Assembly (NCBI RefSeq): GCF_020742175.1
Contig: NZ_DYXM01000060.1
Span: 1 to 53,294 of the forward strand
DNA: 53,294 nucleotides
Direction of reading: 5' to 3'
From: Dietzia timorensis
GTDB lineage: Bacteria > Actinomycetota > Actinomycetes > Mycobacteriales > Mycobacteriaceae
Under the pieces are notes generated by a model. That model was not told the origin of the DNA. It made no database searches and saw only the letters and a list, made by a program, of their open reading frames with translations. Both the position numbers and the translations under genes were made by a program. This document shows positions 34,956 to 43,612 of the stretch, piece by piece (within the stretch, counting starts at the first letter, position 1; every line of letters starts with the position of its first letter).

Positions 34956-36194
34956 ATGGCAGAAGAGTTTCCGGAGCGTCCGAGCGCCGAGAAGCAGACC
35001 CCCGAGGAGTTCGCGGGGGAGTTCAGGGCGTGGCTCGACGAGAACCTGACCGGCGATTTCGCGGATCTTCGCGGCACCGGCGGACCGGGGAGCGAGCACC
35101 AGTTCTTTGCGCGGCGCAGGGAGTGGGAGCGGCACATGGCGGCCGCCGGCTGGACGTGCGTGGGTTGGCCCACCGAGTACGGCGGGCGCGGGGCGAGTCT
35201 TGCCCAACAGGTGCGCTTCCACGAGGAATACGCGAAGGCCAATGCGCCCGCGCGCGTCTCCCATCTCGGGGAGACGCTGCTGGGGCCGACGCTCATCGCG
35301 CACGGAACAGAGGAACAGAAGCGGCGGTTCCTGCCGAGAATCGTGGCGGTCGACGAGCTGTGGGCGCAGGGCTATTCGGAGCCGAACGCCGGCTCGGACC
35401 TGGCGAACGTCGCGACAACGGCGCGGCGGGACGGCGACGATTACGTGATCAACGGGCAGAAGGTGTGGACGTCGCTCGCGCACCTGTCGCAGTGGGCGTT
35501 CGTCATCGCGCGGACGGAGGAGGGATCCAAGCGGCACAAGGGGCTGAGCTTCCTTCTCGTCCCGCTGGACCAGGACGGGGTGGAGATCCGGCCCATCCAG
35601 CAGCTCACCGGGACCAGCGAGTTCAACGAGGTGTTCTTCGACGGCGCGCGAACCTCCGTGGACATGCGAGTCGGCGCCGAGGGCGAGGGGTGGAAGGTCG
35701 CTATGACCCTCCTCGAGTTCGAGCGCGGCGTGTCGACGCTCGGCCAGCAGGTCGGCTTCGCGCGCGAGCTGGAGCGGCTCACGCAGCTCGCGAAGGACAC
35801 CGGTCAGGCGCGCTACCCGGCGATTCGCGAGCGGATCACCGACGCGTGGATCGGGCTCAAGGTGATTCGCGCTCATGCGCTGCGCACACTCGCCGATCGC
35901 GACAGCACCGGCGGCAACGCGTCCGCGGCGAAGCTGCTGTGGGCGAACTGGCACCGCGATCTCGGTGAGCTCGCGATGGCGATCCAAGGCGCGCCGAGCC
36001 TGCTCGGGCCCACCGAAACCTCCGAGGGTGACGCGAACGACCTGCGCGACCCCGAGCATCTCGAGCTCGCAGAGTGGCAGCGAATCTTCCTGTTCACCCG
36101 CTCGGACACCATCTACGGCGGATCCAACGAGATCCAACGCAACATCATCTCCGAGCGCGTACTCGGACTCCCACGAGAGGCAAGGCCACAGTGA
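34956..36194 (+). CDS. fadE30: Acyl-CoA dehydrogenase FadE30
   Basis: A 412-residue acyl-CoA dehydrogenase with WPTEYGGRGASLAQQVRFHEEY, the AQGYSEPNAGSDLANV substrate/FAD segment and the C-terminal TIYGGSNEIQRNIISERVLGL region. FadE30 dehydrogenates 5-OH-HIP-CoA or its near relatives early in the KstR2 pathway. It is followed by ipdF in a GTGA overlap, the same pair and order as fadE30-ipdF in M. tuberculosis. A KstR2 operator lies 12 bp upstream. Confidence 0.88.
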   Translation: MAEEFPERPSAEKQTPEEFAGEFRAWLDENLTGDFADLRGTGGPGSEHQFFARRREWERHMAAAGWTCVGWPTEYGGRGASLAQQVRFHEEYAKANAPARVSHLGETLLGPTLIAHGTEEQKRRFLPRIVAVDELWAQGYSEPNAGSDLANVATTARRDGDDYVINGQKVWTSLAHLSQWAFVIARTEEGSKRHKGLSFLLVPLDQDGVEIRPIQQLTGTSEFNEVFFDGARTSVDMRVGAEGEGWKVAMTLLEFERGVSTLGQQVGFARELERLTQLAKDTGQARYPAIRERITDAWIGLKVIRAHALRTLADRDSTGGNASAAKLLWANWHRDLGELAMAIQGAPSLLGPTETSEGDANDLRDPEHLELAEWQRIFLFTRSDTIYGGSNEIQRNIISERVLGLPREARPQ

Positions 36195-37006
36195 CCAACG
36201 ACAACCGCCCCGCATCCCCGCTCGCCACCGTTCCTCCCGAGACCCCGGGGCACGGCCTTCTGGCGGGAAAGAAGGTGGTCGTGACGGCGGCCGCCGGAAC
36301 CGGCATCGGCTTCGCATCCGCGCGGCGCGCGGCGCTGGAGGGCGCCGATGTGGTGCTGTCCGATTTCCACGAGCGCAGGCTCGGCGAATCCGTCGCGGCG
36401 CTCGCGGAGGAGTTCCCGGATCAGCTCATCGACGGGATCACCTGCAACGTGCAGTCGACGGCGGATGTGGACGCGCTTATCGCCGGTGCCGCGGAGAAGC
36501 TCGGGCGGATCGACGTGCTCATCAACAACGCCGGCTTCGGTGGCGAGGCGGAGCTCGTCGACATGTCGGATGAGGACTGGGATCGCGTCCTCGACATCAC
36601 GTTGAACGGGACTTTCCGTGCCACGCGCGCCGCGCTTCGCTACTTCCGCGACGTCCCGCACAACGGGGTTATCGTCAACAACGCGTCCGTGCTCGGCTGG
36701 CGCGCACAGCGCGCGCAGGCGCACTACGCCGCCGCGAAGGCCGGGGTCATGGCGCTGACGAGGTGCTCGGCGGTCGAGGGGGCGGACTTCGGCGTGCGGA
36801 TCAACGCGATCGCGCCCTCCATCGCGCGGCATAAGTTCCTCGAGAAGTCCGCGTCCTCGGAGCTGCTCGACTCCCTTGCCGCGAAAGAGGCGTTCGGCCG
36901 CGCCGCCGATGTGTGGGAGGTCGCCGCGACCGTCGCGATGCTCGCCTCCGACTACGCGACCTACATGACCGGCGAGGTCGTCTCGATTTCCTCTCAACGC
37001 GCCTGA
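36191..37006 (+). CDS. ipdF: SDR oxidoreductase IpdF
   Basis: A 271-residue short-chain dehydrogenase/reductase. The N-terminal nucleotide motif is the AAAGTGIGFASA variant, NNAG is at about residue 112, and the active-site Y-x-x-x-K lies in HYAAAKAGV. IpdF oxidises the 5-hydroxyl of 5-OH-HIP-CoA derivatives in the C/D-ring pathway. The GTG start overlaps the fadE30 stop (GTGA), so translation is coupled. Its TGA stop is the first three bases of a 40-bp palindrome that probably ends the transcript. Confidence 0.87.
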   Translation: MTNDNRPASPLATVPPETPGHGLLAGKKVVVTAAAGTGIGFASARRAALEGADVVLSDFHERRLGESVAALAEEFPDQLIDGITCNVQSTADVDALIAGAAEKLGRIDVLINNAGFGGEAELVDMSDEDWDRVLDITLNGTFRATRAALRYFRDVPHNGVIVNNASVLGWRAQRAQAHYAAAKAGVMALTRCSAVEGADFGVRINAIAPSIARHKFLEKSASSELLDSLAAKEAFGRAADVWEVAATVAMLASDYATYMTGEVVSISSQRA

Positions 37007-37043
37007 CGCCGGACCTCCTGGAATTCCAGGAGGTCCGGCGTCA
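37004..37043 (+). terminator. Perfect 40-bp palindrome at the end of ipdF
   Basis: Arms TGACGCCGGACCTCCTGG (37004-37021) and CCAGGAGGTCCGGCGTCA (37026-37043) are exact complements around AATT. The stop codon of ipdF forms the first bases. No T tract follows. It is probably a stem terminator for fadE30-ipdF, and perhaps also for the convergent secreted-protein gene ending at 37068. Confidence 0.75.
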
Positions 37044-37067
37044 GAGGTGGTGCTTTGTGGGGCGGAG

Positions 37068-37637
37068 TTAGCTGATCCCGCCGCCGGCGAGGAGGCCGAT
37101 CAGCGTCGGCAGCGAAGCCGAGGCGGCGGCGAGGTTCTCGCCCGAGGAGCCTGCCTGGATCGAGCCGAGCCCGGCCTCGATGGGGTTGCCGACGATGACG
37201 GCCGGGTTGACTCCCGGGGCAGAGTCTCCGAGGCAGTACGTGGCAAGCGTGTAGACGTTGCTGGGCACGTCCTTTGCGGACATGCTCGCAGACTGTCGGC
37301 CCACTACGGCGAGCGCAACTGTGGGGAGGCCTGTGAGATCCGAATTGAGCGTAACAACGTCGTCGCGAGTGAACAGGTCAGCGGCGGTGCCCACGTCGAT
37401 CGGGCCCGAGATCAGCGCGAGGAACTGCGGCGCGATGGCCGTGGGGACGAGGGCGGCATAGCAGTTGCCGGCGAGCTCGCCGGATTCGAGCTTGAAGGTC
37501 ACCGAGACGTCGTTGGCGTCGACGGCGGATTCGTTAGTCACAGCGCCCGCGGCGCCGGCGCCGAGTGCCGAAGCGCCGAGTACGAGAGCGGAAGTGGCGG
37601 CGACGGCCGCGACCCGAGTGCGAATTCGTGAAAACAT
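37068..37637 (-). CDS. Secreted protein, function unknown
   Basis: A 189-residue precursor starting at ATG 37637, five bases after GAGGG. The N-terminus (MFSRIRTR, then an alanine-rich hydrophobic stretch ending GAAGAV) is a Sec signal peptide with likely cleavage near residue 32. The mature part of about 155 residues is small, rich in Ala, Gly, Val and Ser, with two cysteines (GNCYAAL, ATYCLGD) that may form a disulfide. I recognise no domain. It lies between ipdF and the LLM gene, convergent with ipdF. Confidence 0.72.
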   Translation of the reverse strand: MFSRIRTRVAAVAATSALVLGASALGAGAAGAVTNESAVDANDVSVTFKLESGELAGNCYAALVPTAIAPQFLALISGPIDVGTAADLFTRDDVVTLNSDLTGLPTVALAVVGRQSASMSAKDVPSNVYTLATYCLGDSAPGVNPAVIVGNPIEAGLGSIQAGSSGENLAAASASLPTLIGLLAGGGIS

Positions 37638-37756
37638 GAGATCCCTCTGAGGATTCGGGGCGCGCGCCGAGGTCGCGGCCATGATCTAGGTCACACGCGA
37701 GTATAAACCGAATTTCACGCAAATGGTATTGCCGGGAACAAAGTTGTTGATGTTAT

Positions 37757-38749
37757 TTACCGGGCGGCCTCTCGAAGCCGGGCGAGAAGCGGTTCGGCGG
37801 CCTCGGCGAGGAAGCGGTCCAGGGTGGAATCGCCGATCTGGATCAACGCGACATCGGTAAAGCCCGCCTCCCAGTAGGGCCGGATCTTGTCGACCATTGC
37901 GTCGAGGTCCGGACCGCAGGCGATTTGCTCTGCTACGTCGTCCTCCCGCACGAATGCCGTGGCCCCGTCGAAGCCGGCAGTCGTGGGGAGATCGGCGTTG
38001 ACGGGCCACCCGCCGGCGAACCAGCGGAATTGCTCGTGCGCTCTCTGGACTGCCGCCTTCTCGGAGGTGGGGTCCCAGCTGATGGGGATCTGGCCGATCG
38101 CTCTCGACCCGCCGCCGATGGGTTTGCCGGAATGGATGGAGTTCCACTGCGCGACGAGGTCTGCATTTGGCTCGGTGGCGATGAGGTGGTCGCCGAGATG
38201 GCCGAAGGCGTCCAAGGCCCGGGAGCCCGCAGCCGCGACGCCGATGGGAACTCCGCCGTCAGGAATGTCCCAAAGGCGAGCGGACTCCACGCGAAAGTGC
38301 TCGCCCGAGTAGTCGACCATGCCGCCGGCGAGAAGGGCGCGAATGATCTCGAGGGACTCCATGGTCATTTCATGGCGGGTATGAATGGCCGGCCAGCCGC
38401 GGCCGACCACGTGCTCGTTGAGGTTCTCGCCCGATCCGATCCCGAGCATGAATCGGCCATCGGCGAGGATCTGCACCGTCGCCGCCTTCTGCGCTACGAC
38501 GGCGGGGTGATACCGCAGGATCGGGCACGTGACGTACGTGCACAGGTCGATCGATTCGGTGGCCTGTGCCACTGCTCCGAGCACGCTCCAGACATACGGT
38601 GCATGGCCTTGTGCGGAGAGCCACGGGAAGTAGTGATCGGAGGCGACCTCGAAATCGAAACCCGCGCGTTCGGCCGAAGCTGCGTAGCGGACGAGTTCGT
38701 TCGGTCCGGACTGTTCGGTCATGAGTGTGTAGCCAAAGCGAGTGCCCAT
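37757..38749 (-). CDS. LLM-class F420-dependent oxidoreductase (G6PDH-like family)
   Basis: A 330-residue TIM-barrel flavin/F420 enzyme. The opening GYTLMTEQSGPNELVRYA, then FEVASDHYFPWLSAQGHAPY and GIGSGENLNEHVVG are typical of the F420-dependent glucose-6-phosphate-dehydrogenase-related group of actinobacteria. Its substrate is unknown. It is divergent from kstR2, with the KstR2 operator nearer to kstR2, so co-control is possible but the operator is 146 bp from this start. Confidence 0.85.
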   Translation of the reverse strand: MGTRFGYTLMTEQSGPNELVRYAASAERAGFDFEVASDHYFPWLSAQGHAPYVWSVLGAVAQATESIDLCTYVTCPILRYHPAVVAQKAATVQILADGRFMLGIGSGENLNEHVVGRGWPAIHTRHEMTMESLEIIRALLAGGMVDYSGEHFRVESARLWDIPDGGVPIGVAAAGSRALDAFGHLGDHLIATEPNADLVAQWNSIHSGKPIGGGSRAIGQIPISWDPTSEKAAVQRAHEQFRWFAGGWPVNADLPTTAGFDGATAFVREDDVAEQIACGPDLDAMVDKIRPYWEAGFTDVALIQIGDSTLDRFLAEAAEPLLARLREAAR

Positions 38750-38894
38750 CTCACGATTGTGAACCCTAAAGTGCTCCAGTGCATCTGAACCAAGCGTCCA
38801 GTGGGGCTCCCTTGTTCATTTCGGCGCGAGGTGGCCGAGAGCGGCGAAATCTCGGTGTGAAAAGCGTCGGTGTCTTCGCCCGACCCCAGTCCCA

Positions 38895-38908
38895 ACCAAG
38901 CGCTTGCT
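38895..38908. promoter_or_regulatory. KstR2 operator of kstR2 (autoregulation)
   Basis: ACCAAGCGCTTGCT matches AnCAAGnnCTTGnT at all fixed bases. A possible -10 TATAGT (38913-38918) follows, and the kstR2 ATG comes six bases later, the same geometry as at fadE30. Confidence 0.87.
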
Positions 38909-38924
38909 AGATTATAGTGGCGGT

Positions 38925-39542
38925 ATGGCGCAAAAGACGGAGCAGGCGCGTGCGAAGCACGGGGGGATACAGTCCCGCCGGGCGGAACTGCTGGAGATTT
39001 CCGCCCGACTCTTCGCTGAGCAGGGCGTGCGCGCAACAACGGTACGTCATATCGCGGACGCCGCCGGCATCCTGTCAGGGAGTCTCTACCACCACTTCTC
39101 GTCGAAGGAAGCGATCGTCGATGAGGTACTGCGGGGCTTTCTCGACGGACTCTTCGCGACATACGACGACATCGTCCGGAACAACGACGGACCTCGAGAT
39201 GCACTCGAGCGGCTCGTGCGCGCCTCTTTCCAGGCGATTCACGACTCCCGCGACCAGGTCGCCATCTATCAGGACGAAGTCAAACACCTGCAGGGTATCT
39301 CCCGGTTCGACTACCTCGAACAACGCAACCGCGAGTTCCGCGATATGTGGATCGAGGTTCTCGAAGCAGGGCAGGCGAGCGGCGTGTTCCGCGCCGATCT
39401 CGACCCGAACCTCACCTATCGCTTCATGCGCGACACCGTGTGGGTCGCCGTCCGCTGGTACCGGCCGGGCGGCAAAGTCTCGCAGGAAGAAATCGCCGAC
39501 CAATACCTACGCATAGTCCTCGACGGGCTTGCGGACGACTAA
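38925..39542 (+). CDS. kstR2: TetR-family regulator of HIP catabolism (KstR2)
   Basis: A 205-residue TetR repressor. The helix-turn-helix covers about residues 35-65 (ATTVRHIADAAGILSGSLYHHF, read in parts), followed by the ligand domain. KstR2 represses the C/D-ring genes and is released by HIP-CoA. Support comes from its own perfect operator, from four more copies at fadD3, fadE30, the fadE31-33 operon and echA20/SDR, and from fadA6 directly downstream as in M. tuberculosis. The ATG at 38925 may be leaderless. Confidence 0.92.
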   Translation: MAQKTEQARAKHGGIQSRRAELLEISARLFAEQGVRATTVRHIADAAGILSGSLYHHFSSKEAIVDEVLRGFLDGLFATYDDIVRNNDGPRDALERLVRASFQAIHDSRDQVAIYQDEVKHLQGISRFDYLEQRNREFRDMWIEVLEAGQASGVFRADLDPNLTYRFMRDTVWVAVRWYRPGGKVSQEEIADQYLRIVLDGLADD

Positions 39543-39570
39543 TACCGATACCGATCACCCAGGAGTTCAC

Positions 39571-40725
39571 ATGGTTCAGGAAGCATTCGTAGTCGAGGCG
39601 CTGCGCACCCCGGTGGGCAAGCGCGGCGGCAGCCTGTCGGCGGTTCACCCGGCGGACCTGGGCGCGCACGTGTTGAAGGCCGTTTTCGACCGCACGGGGC
39701 TCGACCCGGCGGTGGTCGACGATGCAGTCATCGGCTGCCTTGACACCATCGGCCCCCAGGCGGGCAACGTGGGCCGTTCGGCTTGGCTTGCCGCCGGACT
39801 CCCACTCGAGGTTCCCGCCACCACCGTCGACCGCCAGTGCGGCTCGTCGCAGCAGGCGATCCACTTCGCCGCCCAGGGGGTCATGTCCGGGACCCAGGAC
39901 GTCGTCGTGTTCGGTGGTCTGCAGAACATGAGCGCCCTGCCCATTTCCTCGGCGATGACGGCGGGCCGCGAGTATGGCTTCGACGATCCGTTCACGGGCT
40001 CGAAGGGATGGACCGAGCGCTTCGGCACCCAGGAGATCTCCCAATTCCGCGGCGCGCAGATGATCGCCGATAAGTGGAACCTGTCCCGCGAGCAGATGGA
40101 AGAGTTTGCGCTGCGTTCGAACGAGCGCGCCTTCGCGGCGATCAAGGAAGGGAAGTTCGAACGCGAAATCGTTCCGTTCGGCGACTTCGCCGTCGACGAG
40201 ACCCCGCGCGAGACTTCCATGGAGAAAATGGCGGGGCTCAAGCCGCTCGCCGAAGGTGGGACGTTGACCGCGGCCGTCGCCTCCCAGATCTCCGATGGCG
40301 CCTCCGCCGGCATCATCGCCTCCGCTGACGCGGTGAAGAAGTACGGTCTCAAGCCCCGTGCTCGCATCGTCAACCTCACCGTCCGCGGCGACGATCCCGT
40401 CATGATGCTCACCGGACCGATCCCGGCGACGAAGTACGCGCTCGAGAAGGCCGGCCTGAGCATCGACGACATAGACGTCGTCGAGATCAACGAGGCCTTC
40501 GCCCCGGTTGTGCTCGCATGGCTCGCCGAAACCGGTGCCGACATCGATCGGGTCAACCCGAACGGCGGCGGGATCGCCCTCGGCCACCCGCTCGGCGCGA
40601 CCGGTGCGAAGCTGTTTGCCACGCTGCTGAACGAACTCGAACGCAGCGGCGGCCGCTACGGCCTTCAGACGATGTGTGAGGGCGGCGGAACCGCAAACGT
40701 CACGATCATCGAGCGTCTCGACTAA
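39571..40725 (+). CDS. fadA6: Acetyl-CoA acyltransferase (thiolase) FadA6
   Basis: A 384-residue thiolase. The acyl-accepting C90 lies in TTVDRQCGSSQQA, the active histidines in NEAFAP and GGGIALGHPLGATGAK, and the second catalytic Cys in LQTMCEGGGTAN. FadA6 performs thiolytic release in the C/D-ring pathway. It starts 28 bp after kstR2 with AGGAG five bases before the ATG, so the two genes are one transcript. A strong terminator follows. Confidence 0.92.
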   Translation: MVQEAFVVEALRTPVGKRGGSLSAVHPADLGAHVLKAVFDRTGLDPAVVDDAVIGCLDTIGPQAGNVGRSAWLAAGLPLEVPATTVDRQCGSSQQAIHFAAQGVMSGTQDVVVFGGLQNMSALPISSAMTAGREYGFDDPFTGSKGWTERFGTQEISQFRGAQMIADKWNLSREQMEEFALRSNERAFAAIKEGKFEREIVPFGDFAVDETPRETSMEKMAGLKPLAEGGTLTAAVASQISDGASAGIIASADAVKKYGLKPRARIVNLTVRGDDPVMMLTGPIPATKYALEKAGLSIDDIDVVEINEAFAPVVLAWLAETGADIDRVNPNGGGIALGHPLGATGAKLFATLLNELERSGGRYGLQTMCEGGGTANVTIIERLD

Positions 40726-40749
40726 CCCGGCTCACGCTCGCCCACGCGG

Positions 40750-40791
40750 AAAGCGCCCGCAACCTGAGATTTCCAGGTTGCGGGCGCTTTT
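40750..40791. terminator. Bidirectional rho-independent terminator between fadA6 and ipdC
   Basis: Arms AAAGCGCCCGCAACCTG (40750-40766) and CAGGTTGCGGGCGCTTT (40774-40790) pair fully around a 7-base loop and end in TTTT. On the other strand the A run becomes a T run, so it can stop both converging operons. Confidence 0.9.
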
Positions 40792-40821
40792 GTCGGTTGT
40801 GCGTGGAGCCTGCGGATCCGA

Positions 40822-41901
40822 TCAGCGACCGGGCAGGGCGGCCAACCGTTCGTGTGCCTGGGCCATGATGCGTTGTATCACCTCGTCGCACGAGGGCAGG
40901 TCATCAATCATGCCGACAACCTGACCCGAGGCGAGAACGCCTGCGTCGGTGTTTCCCTCAACGAGCCCCGCCTTGAGCAACATCGGCGTGTTCGCGGCCA
41001 TGACGATCTGCTGCCACGTGCGGTCCGAGGACTTCTTCATGTTGAGACCGTCCTTGGCCAGCGCCTGCCACTTCATGCCCGTCATCGACTTGAACTTCTG
41101 CGCGTTCCGGACCGCGGCGACGAGGCTCTTTCCGGGGTTGCCGGATTCGAGAGCGTTGACGAGCCCGGTGCGAAGTACGCGGTGCGGCATTCCATCGACT
41201 CGCGTCGACACCACGGTGTCCTGCAAGCCGCGCTCGATGTACTGTGCCTTGACCTCGTCGGGCACGCGGCTGTCGGAGGTGAGCAGGAAGCGGGTGCCCA
41301 TCGCAATGCCCGAAGCGCCATAGGCGAGTGCGGCGACCAGGCCGCGCCCGTCGAAGAAGCCGCCGGCGCCGACGACGGGGATCGAGGTGTTCCCGGGACC
41401 GCCGAGCGCATCGATGACCGAGGGGAGTAGCAGCGTCGTCGCGACCTGCCCGGTGTGGCCTCCGCCCTCGCCGCCCTGGACGATGACCGCGTCCGCGCCC
41501 CACGAGGCGACTTTGACCGCGTGCTTGGCGGCGCCGATCGAGGGGACGACAACGAGACCGTTGTCCTTGAGTCGTGCGATGAGCTCCGGTTTCGGTGCGA
41601 GCGCGAACGAGGCGACCTTGACGCCCTCGCGAATCATGAGCTCACAGCGGGCTTCCGCGTCCTCGGCGTCGGCACGGAGGTTGACCCCGAACGGCTTGTC
41701 GGTGAGTTCCTTTGTGCGACGGATCGCTTGTTCGAGCTCGTCGTAGGTCATGGTCGCCGAAGCGAGAATGCCGAGTCCGCCCGCGTTGGCGGTCGCCGCG
41801 GTCAGATGTGGGCCCGACACCCAGCCCATTCCCGTCTGCACGATGGGATATTCGATGCCGACGAGCGACGTGAAATCGGTCTCGAGTGGTGCCGCGCTCA
41901 C
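40822..41901 (-). CDS. ipdC: FMN-dependent reductase IpdC (nitronate monooxygenase-like)
   Basis: A 359-residue TIM-barrel flavoprotein of the nitronate-monooxygenase/2-nitropropane-dioxygenase superfamily. YPIVQTGMGWVSGPHL opens the barrel; ADAVIVQGGEGGGHTGQ and PVVGAGGFFDGRGL bind FMN phosphate. IpdC reduces a ring C/D CoA-ester intermediate before IpdAB acts. The GTG start overlaps the ipdB stop (GTGA), and the operon order echA20-ipdA-ipdB-ipdC is conserved with M. tuberculosis. Confidence 0.9.
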   Translation of the reverse strand: MSAAPLETDFTSLVGIEYPIVQTGMGWVSGPHLTAATANAGGLGILASATMTYDELEQAIRRTKELTDKPFGVNLRADAEDAEARCELMIREGVKVASFALAPKPELIARLKDNGLVVVPSIGAAKHAVKVASWGADAVIVQGGEGGGHTGQVATTLLLPSVIDALGGPGNTSIPVVGAGGFFDGRGLVAALAYGASGIAMGTRFLLTSDSRVPDEVKAQYIERGLQDTVVSTRVDGMPHRVLRTGLVNALESGNPGKSLVAAVRNAQKFKSMTGMKWQALAKDGLNMKKSSDRTWQQIVMAANTPMLLKAGLVEGNTDAGVLASGQVVGMIDDLPSCDEVIQRIMAQAHERLAALPGR

Positions 41902-42674
41902 TTGGCGTCCTCTTCCCGGGGAACCTCGCGGAAACGCAGTCCCTTCGGGTCGACGAGCTCGTTGAGGACGTAGAGCTCCTGTTCCGAGGGGGCTCGCGTG
42001 GATTCCGCAGAATCCAGGCCCGAGACCTCGAACGACGTGTTCTCCCGCACCTCGTCGGCGGATACGCCGGGGTGCAACGTCCGCGCGTGGAGCGTTCCAC
42101 CTGGCCCGGAGAAGTCGAAAGAACCGAGGTTGGTCACCACGCGGTGCAGGTGGTGGAAGCGAAACGCCGGGTCGCCGTGCTCGTAGCGGTCGTAGCCGAT
42201 TCCCGAGATGACGTCGACGGACTCACCGAACACGCGCGTGGAGTGCTTCGCCACCCAGTAGCTCGTCGCATGGTTGATGGAATTGCCCGGGGCGCCGCGC
42301 ACCCCGAACATCTGGCGCTTCGGCTGGTCGAGCGGCCCGAAGGCGGAGATGTTCTGGTTGCCGTATCGGTCGATCTGATTGGCGCCCATGACGACGTGGC
42401 GCTTGCCGTTAGCCAGGGTCTCGAAGACGCGGCCGAAGGGGATCCACCCCTCGAGGTCCTCGACCTTTCCAACAGGCGGCGTCGAGCCCAGGAACTTCGA
42501 CTCTCCATCGGAGATGAGGAGGTCGGGTTCGGTCGTCAGGCGGGCAAGCCGTGCGCCGACGGTCGCCATCGGCGTCATCGGGGAGGCGAAGATCTCGCCG
42601 GCCCCCGCGAAGATCTCCGCACAGGCGATTGCGCAGTAGTCCGCACGTTCTATTTTTGTCGAGGGTGTACTCAT
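41898..42674 (-). CDS. ipdB: COCHEA-CoA hydrolase beta subunit (IpdB)
   Basis: A 258-residue protein of the class I CoA-transferase beta-subunit family. IpdA and IpdB look like a CoA transferase but together hydrolyse and open the last steroid ring (COCHEA-CoA). Recognisable stretches are FAGAGEIFASPMTPMATVGARLA near the N-terminus (read in parts) and GANQIDRYGNQNISAFG. It is coupled to ipdA before it and to ipdC after it by 4-base overlaps. Confidence 0.9.
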   Translation of the reverse strand: MSTPSTKIERADYCAIACAEIFAGAGEIFASPMTPMATVGARLARLTTEPDLLISDGESKFLGSTPPVGKVEDLEGWIPFGRVFETLANGKRHVVMGANQIDRYGNQNISAFGPLDQPKRQMFGVRGAPGNSINHATSYWVAKHSTRVFGESVDVISGIGYDRYEHGDPAFRFHHLHRVVTNLGSFDFSGPGGTLHARTLHPGVSADEVRENTSFEVSGLDSAESTRAPSEQELYVLNELVDPKGLRFREVPREEDAK

Positions 42675-43609
42675 TTGGCGTCTCCCTTCACGGCGTTCTC
42701 GGCGGCGAAAGCCTTGACCGCGGTTTGATAGTCCTCTTCGGTCCCGGACAGGAATCGCTGGTGGAACTCCTCCCAGGTGTCGTCCTGCTTCGCGGCCTGC
42801 GCGTAGTGGCGCTGGAATGCCTCGTCCCTCCGGTGTGAGCCGGACAATGTGAAGTGCGCGCCCCCGGGCGCCTCGGCGACCGCATCGACCTGCATGCGGT
42901 TAAGGAGCATGCGCTCCGCGCCGACCTCGTTGATGAGCTCGTCGGCGGAATCGACGATCTCGTCGACCTCGAGCAAGGTGAGATCGGCGGAGTTCGCGAA
43001 TAGATCGTCCATGTACGGGTCGACCCCGGTGTAGGCGGCGTTGCCGTATTTGTCCGCCTTGTCCAGGTGGATGAGAGCCGCATCCAGCCGGAGGGCCGGC
43101 ATGGCGAGGAGCGTCTCCTTGGCGCCGTCGGTCGACGCGATCGGGCCTTCGAAACCGTACGGGGAGTCGACGGTGGCGAGCTCGCCCTTCCAGAAGTCGA
43201 TCACGGATGATCCGAGCCCCGCGCGGATCGGGAGATAGGGGAGGCGTTGCGAGGCAGCTTGCAGGCCTGCGCGCACCATTCCCTCGTCCATTTCGCGCAC
43301 CTCGATCGAGCCCTCGGTGCGTCGCCGCGCAAACCACGGATCGTAGAACGGCGCGGAATCGAGCGAAACGAAACCGTAGTAGGCGCGCCGTACCTTGCCC
43401 GCCGAACACAGTAGGCCGATGTCGGGGCCACCGAAGGCGACGATGGTCAGATCCTTGAGATCCGAGCGCAGGATCGCGCGTACGAGGGCCATGGGCTTGC
43501 GCCGCGAGCCCCAGCCTGCGATGCCGATCGTCATGCCGTCGGAGAGCCGGCCGACCATCTCATCCAGGGTGGAGCGCTTATCGCGCTTGGCTGGTGGGGT
43601 GAAGTCCAC
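42671..43609 (-). CDS. ipdA: COCHEA-CoA hydrolase alpha subunit (IpdA)
   Basis: A 312-residue class I CoA-transferase alpha-subunit homologue. MTIGIAGWGSRRKPMALVRAI is the CoA-binding segment, and GPDIGLLCSAGKVRRAYYGF follows. Glutamates at 103, 106 and 109 (SIEVREMDEG) include the position of the glutamate shown to be essential in mycobacterial IpdA (numbered near 105). The GTG start lies 3 bp after the echA20 stop, and the end overlaps ipdB (ATGA). Confidence 0.9.
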   Translation of the reverse strand: MDFTPPAKRDKRSTLDEMVGRLSDGMTIGIAGWGSRRKPMALVRAILRSDLKDLTIVAFGGPDIGLLCSAGKVRRAYYGFVSLDSAPFYDPWFARRRTEGSIEVREMDEGMVRAGLQAASQRLPYLPIRAGLGSSVIDFWKGELATVDSPYGFEGPIASTDGAKETLLAMPALRLDAALIHLDKADKYGNAAYTGVDPYMDDLFANSADLTLLEVDEIVDSADELINEVGAERMLLNRMQVDAVAEAPGGAHFTLSGSHRRDEAFQRHYAQAAKQDDTWEEFHQRFLSGTEEDYQTAVKAFAAENAVKGDAK

Positions 43610-43612
43610 TGC

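Noticed and set aside
37757..38749. Naming the LLM protein FGD (glucose-6-phosphate dehydrogenase)
   Set aside because: Only the wider family can be recognised; substrate residues could not be checked.
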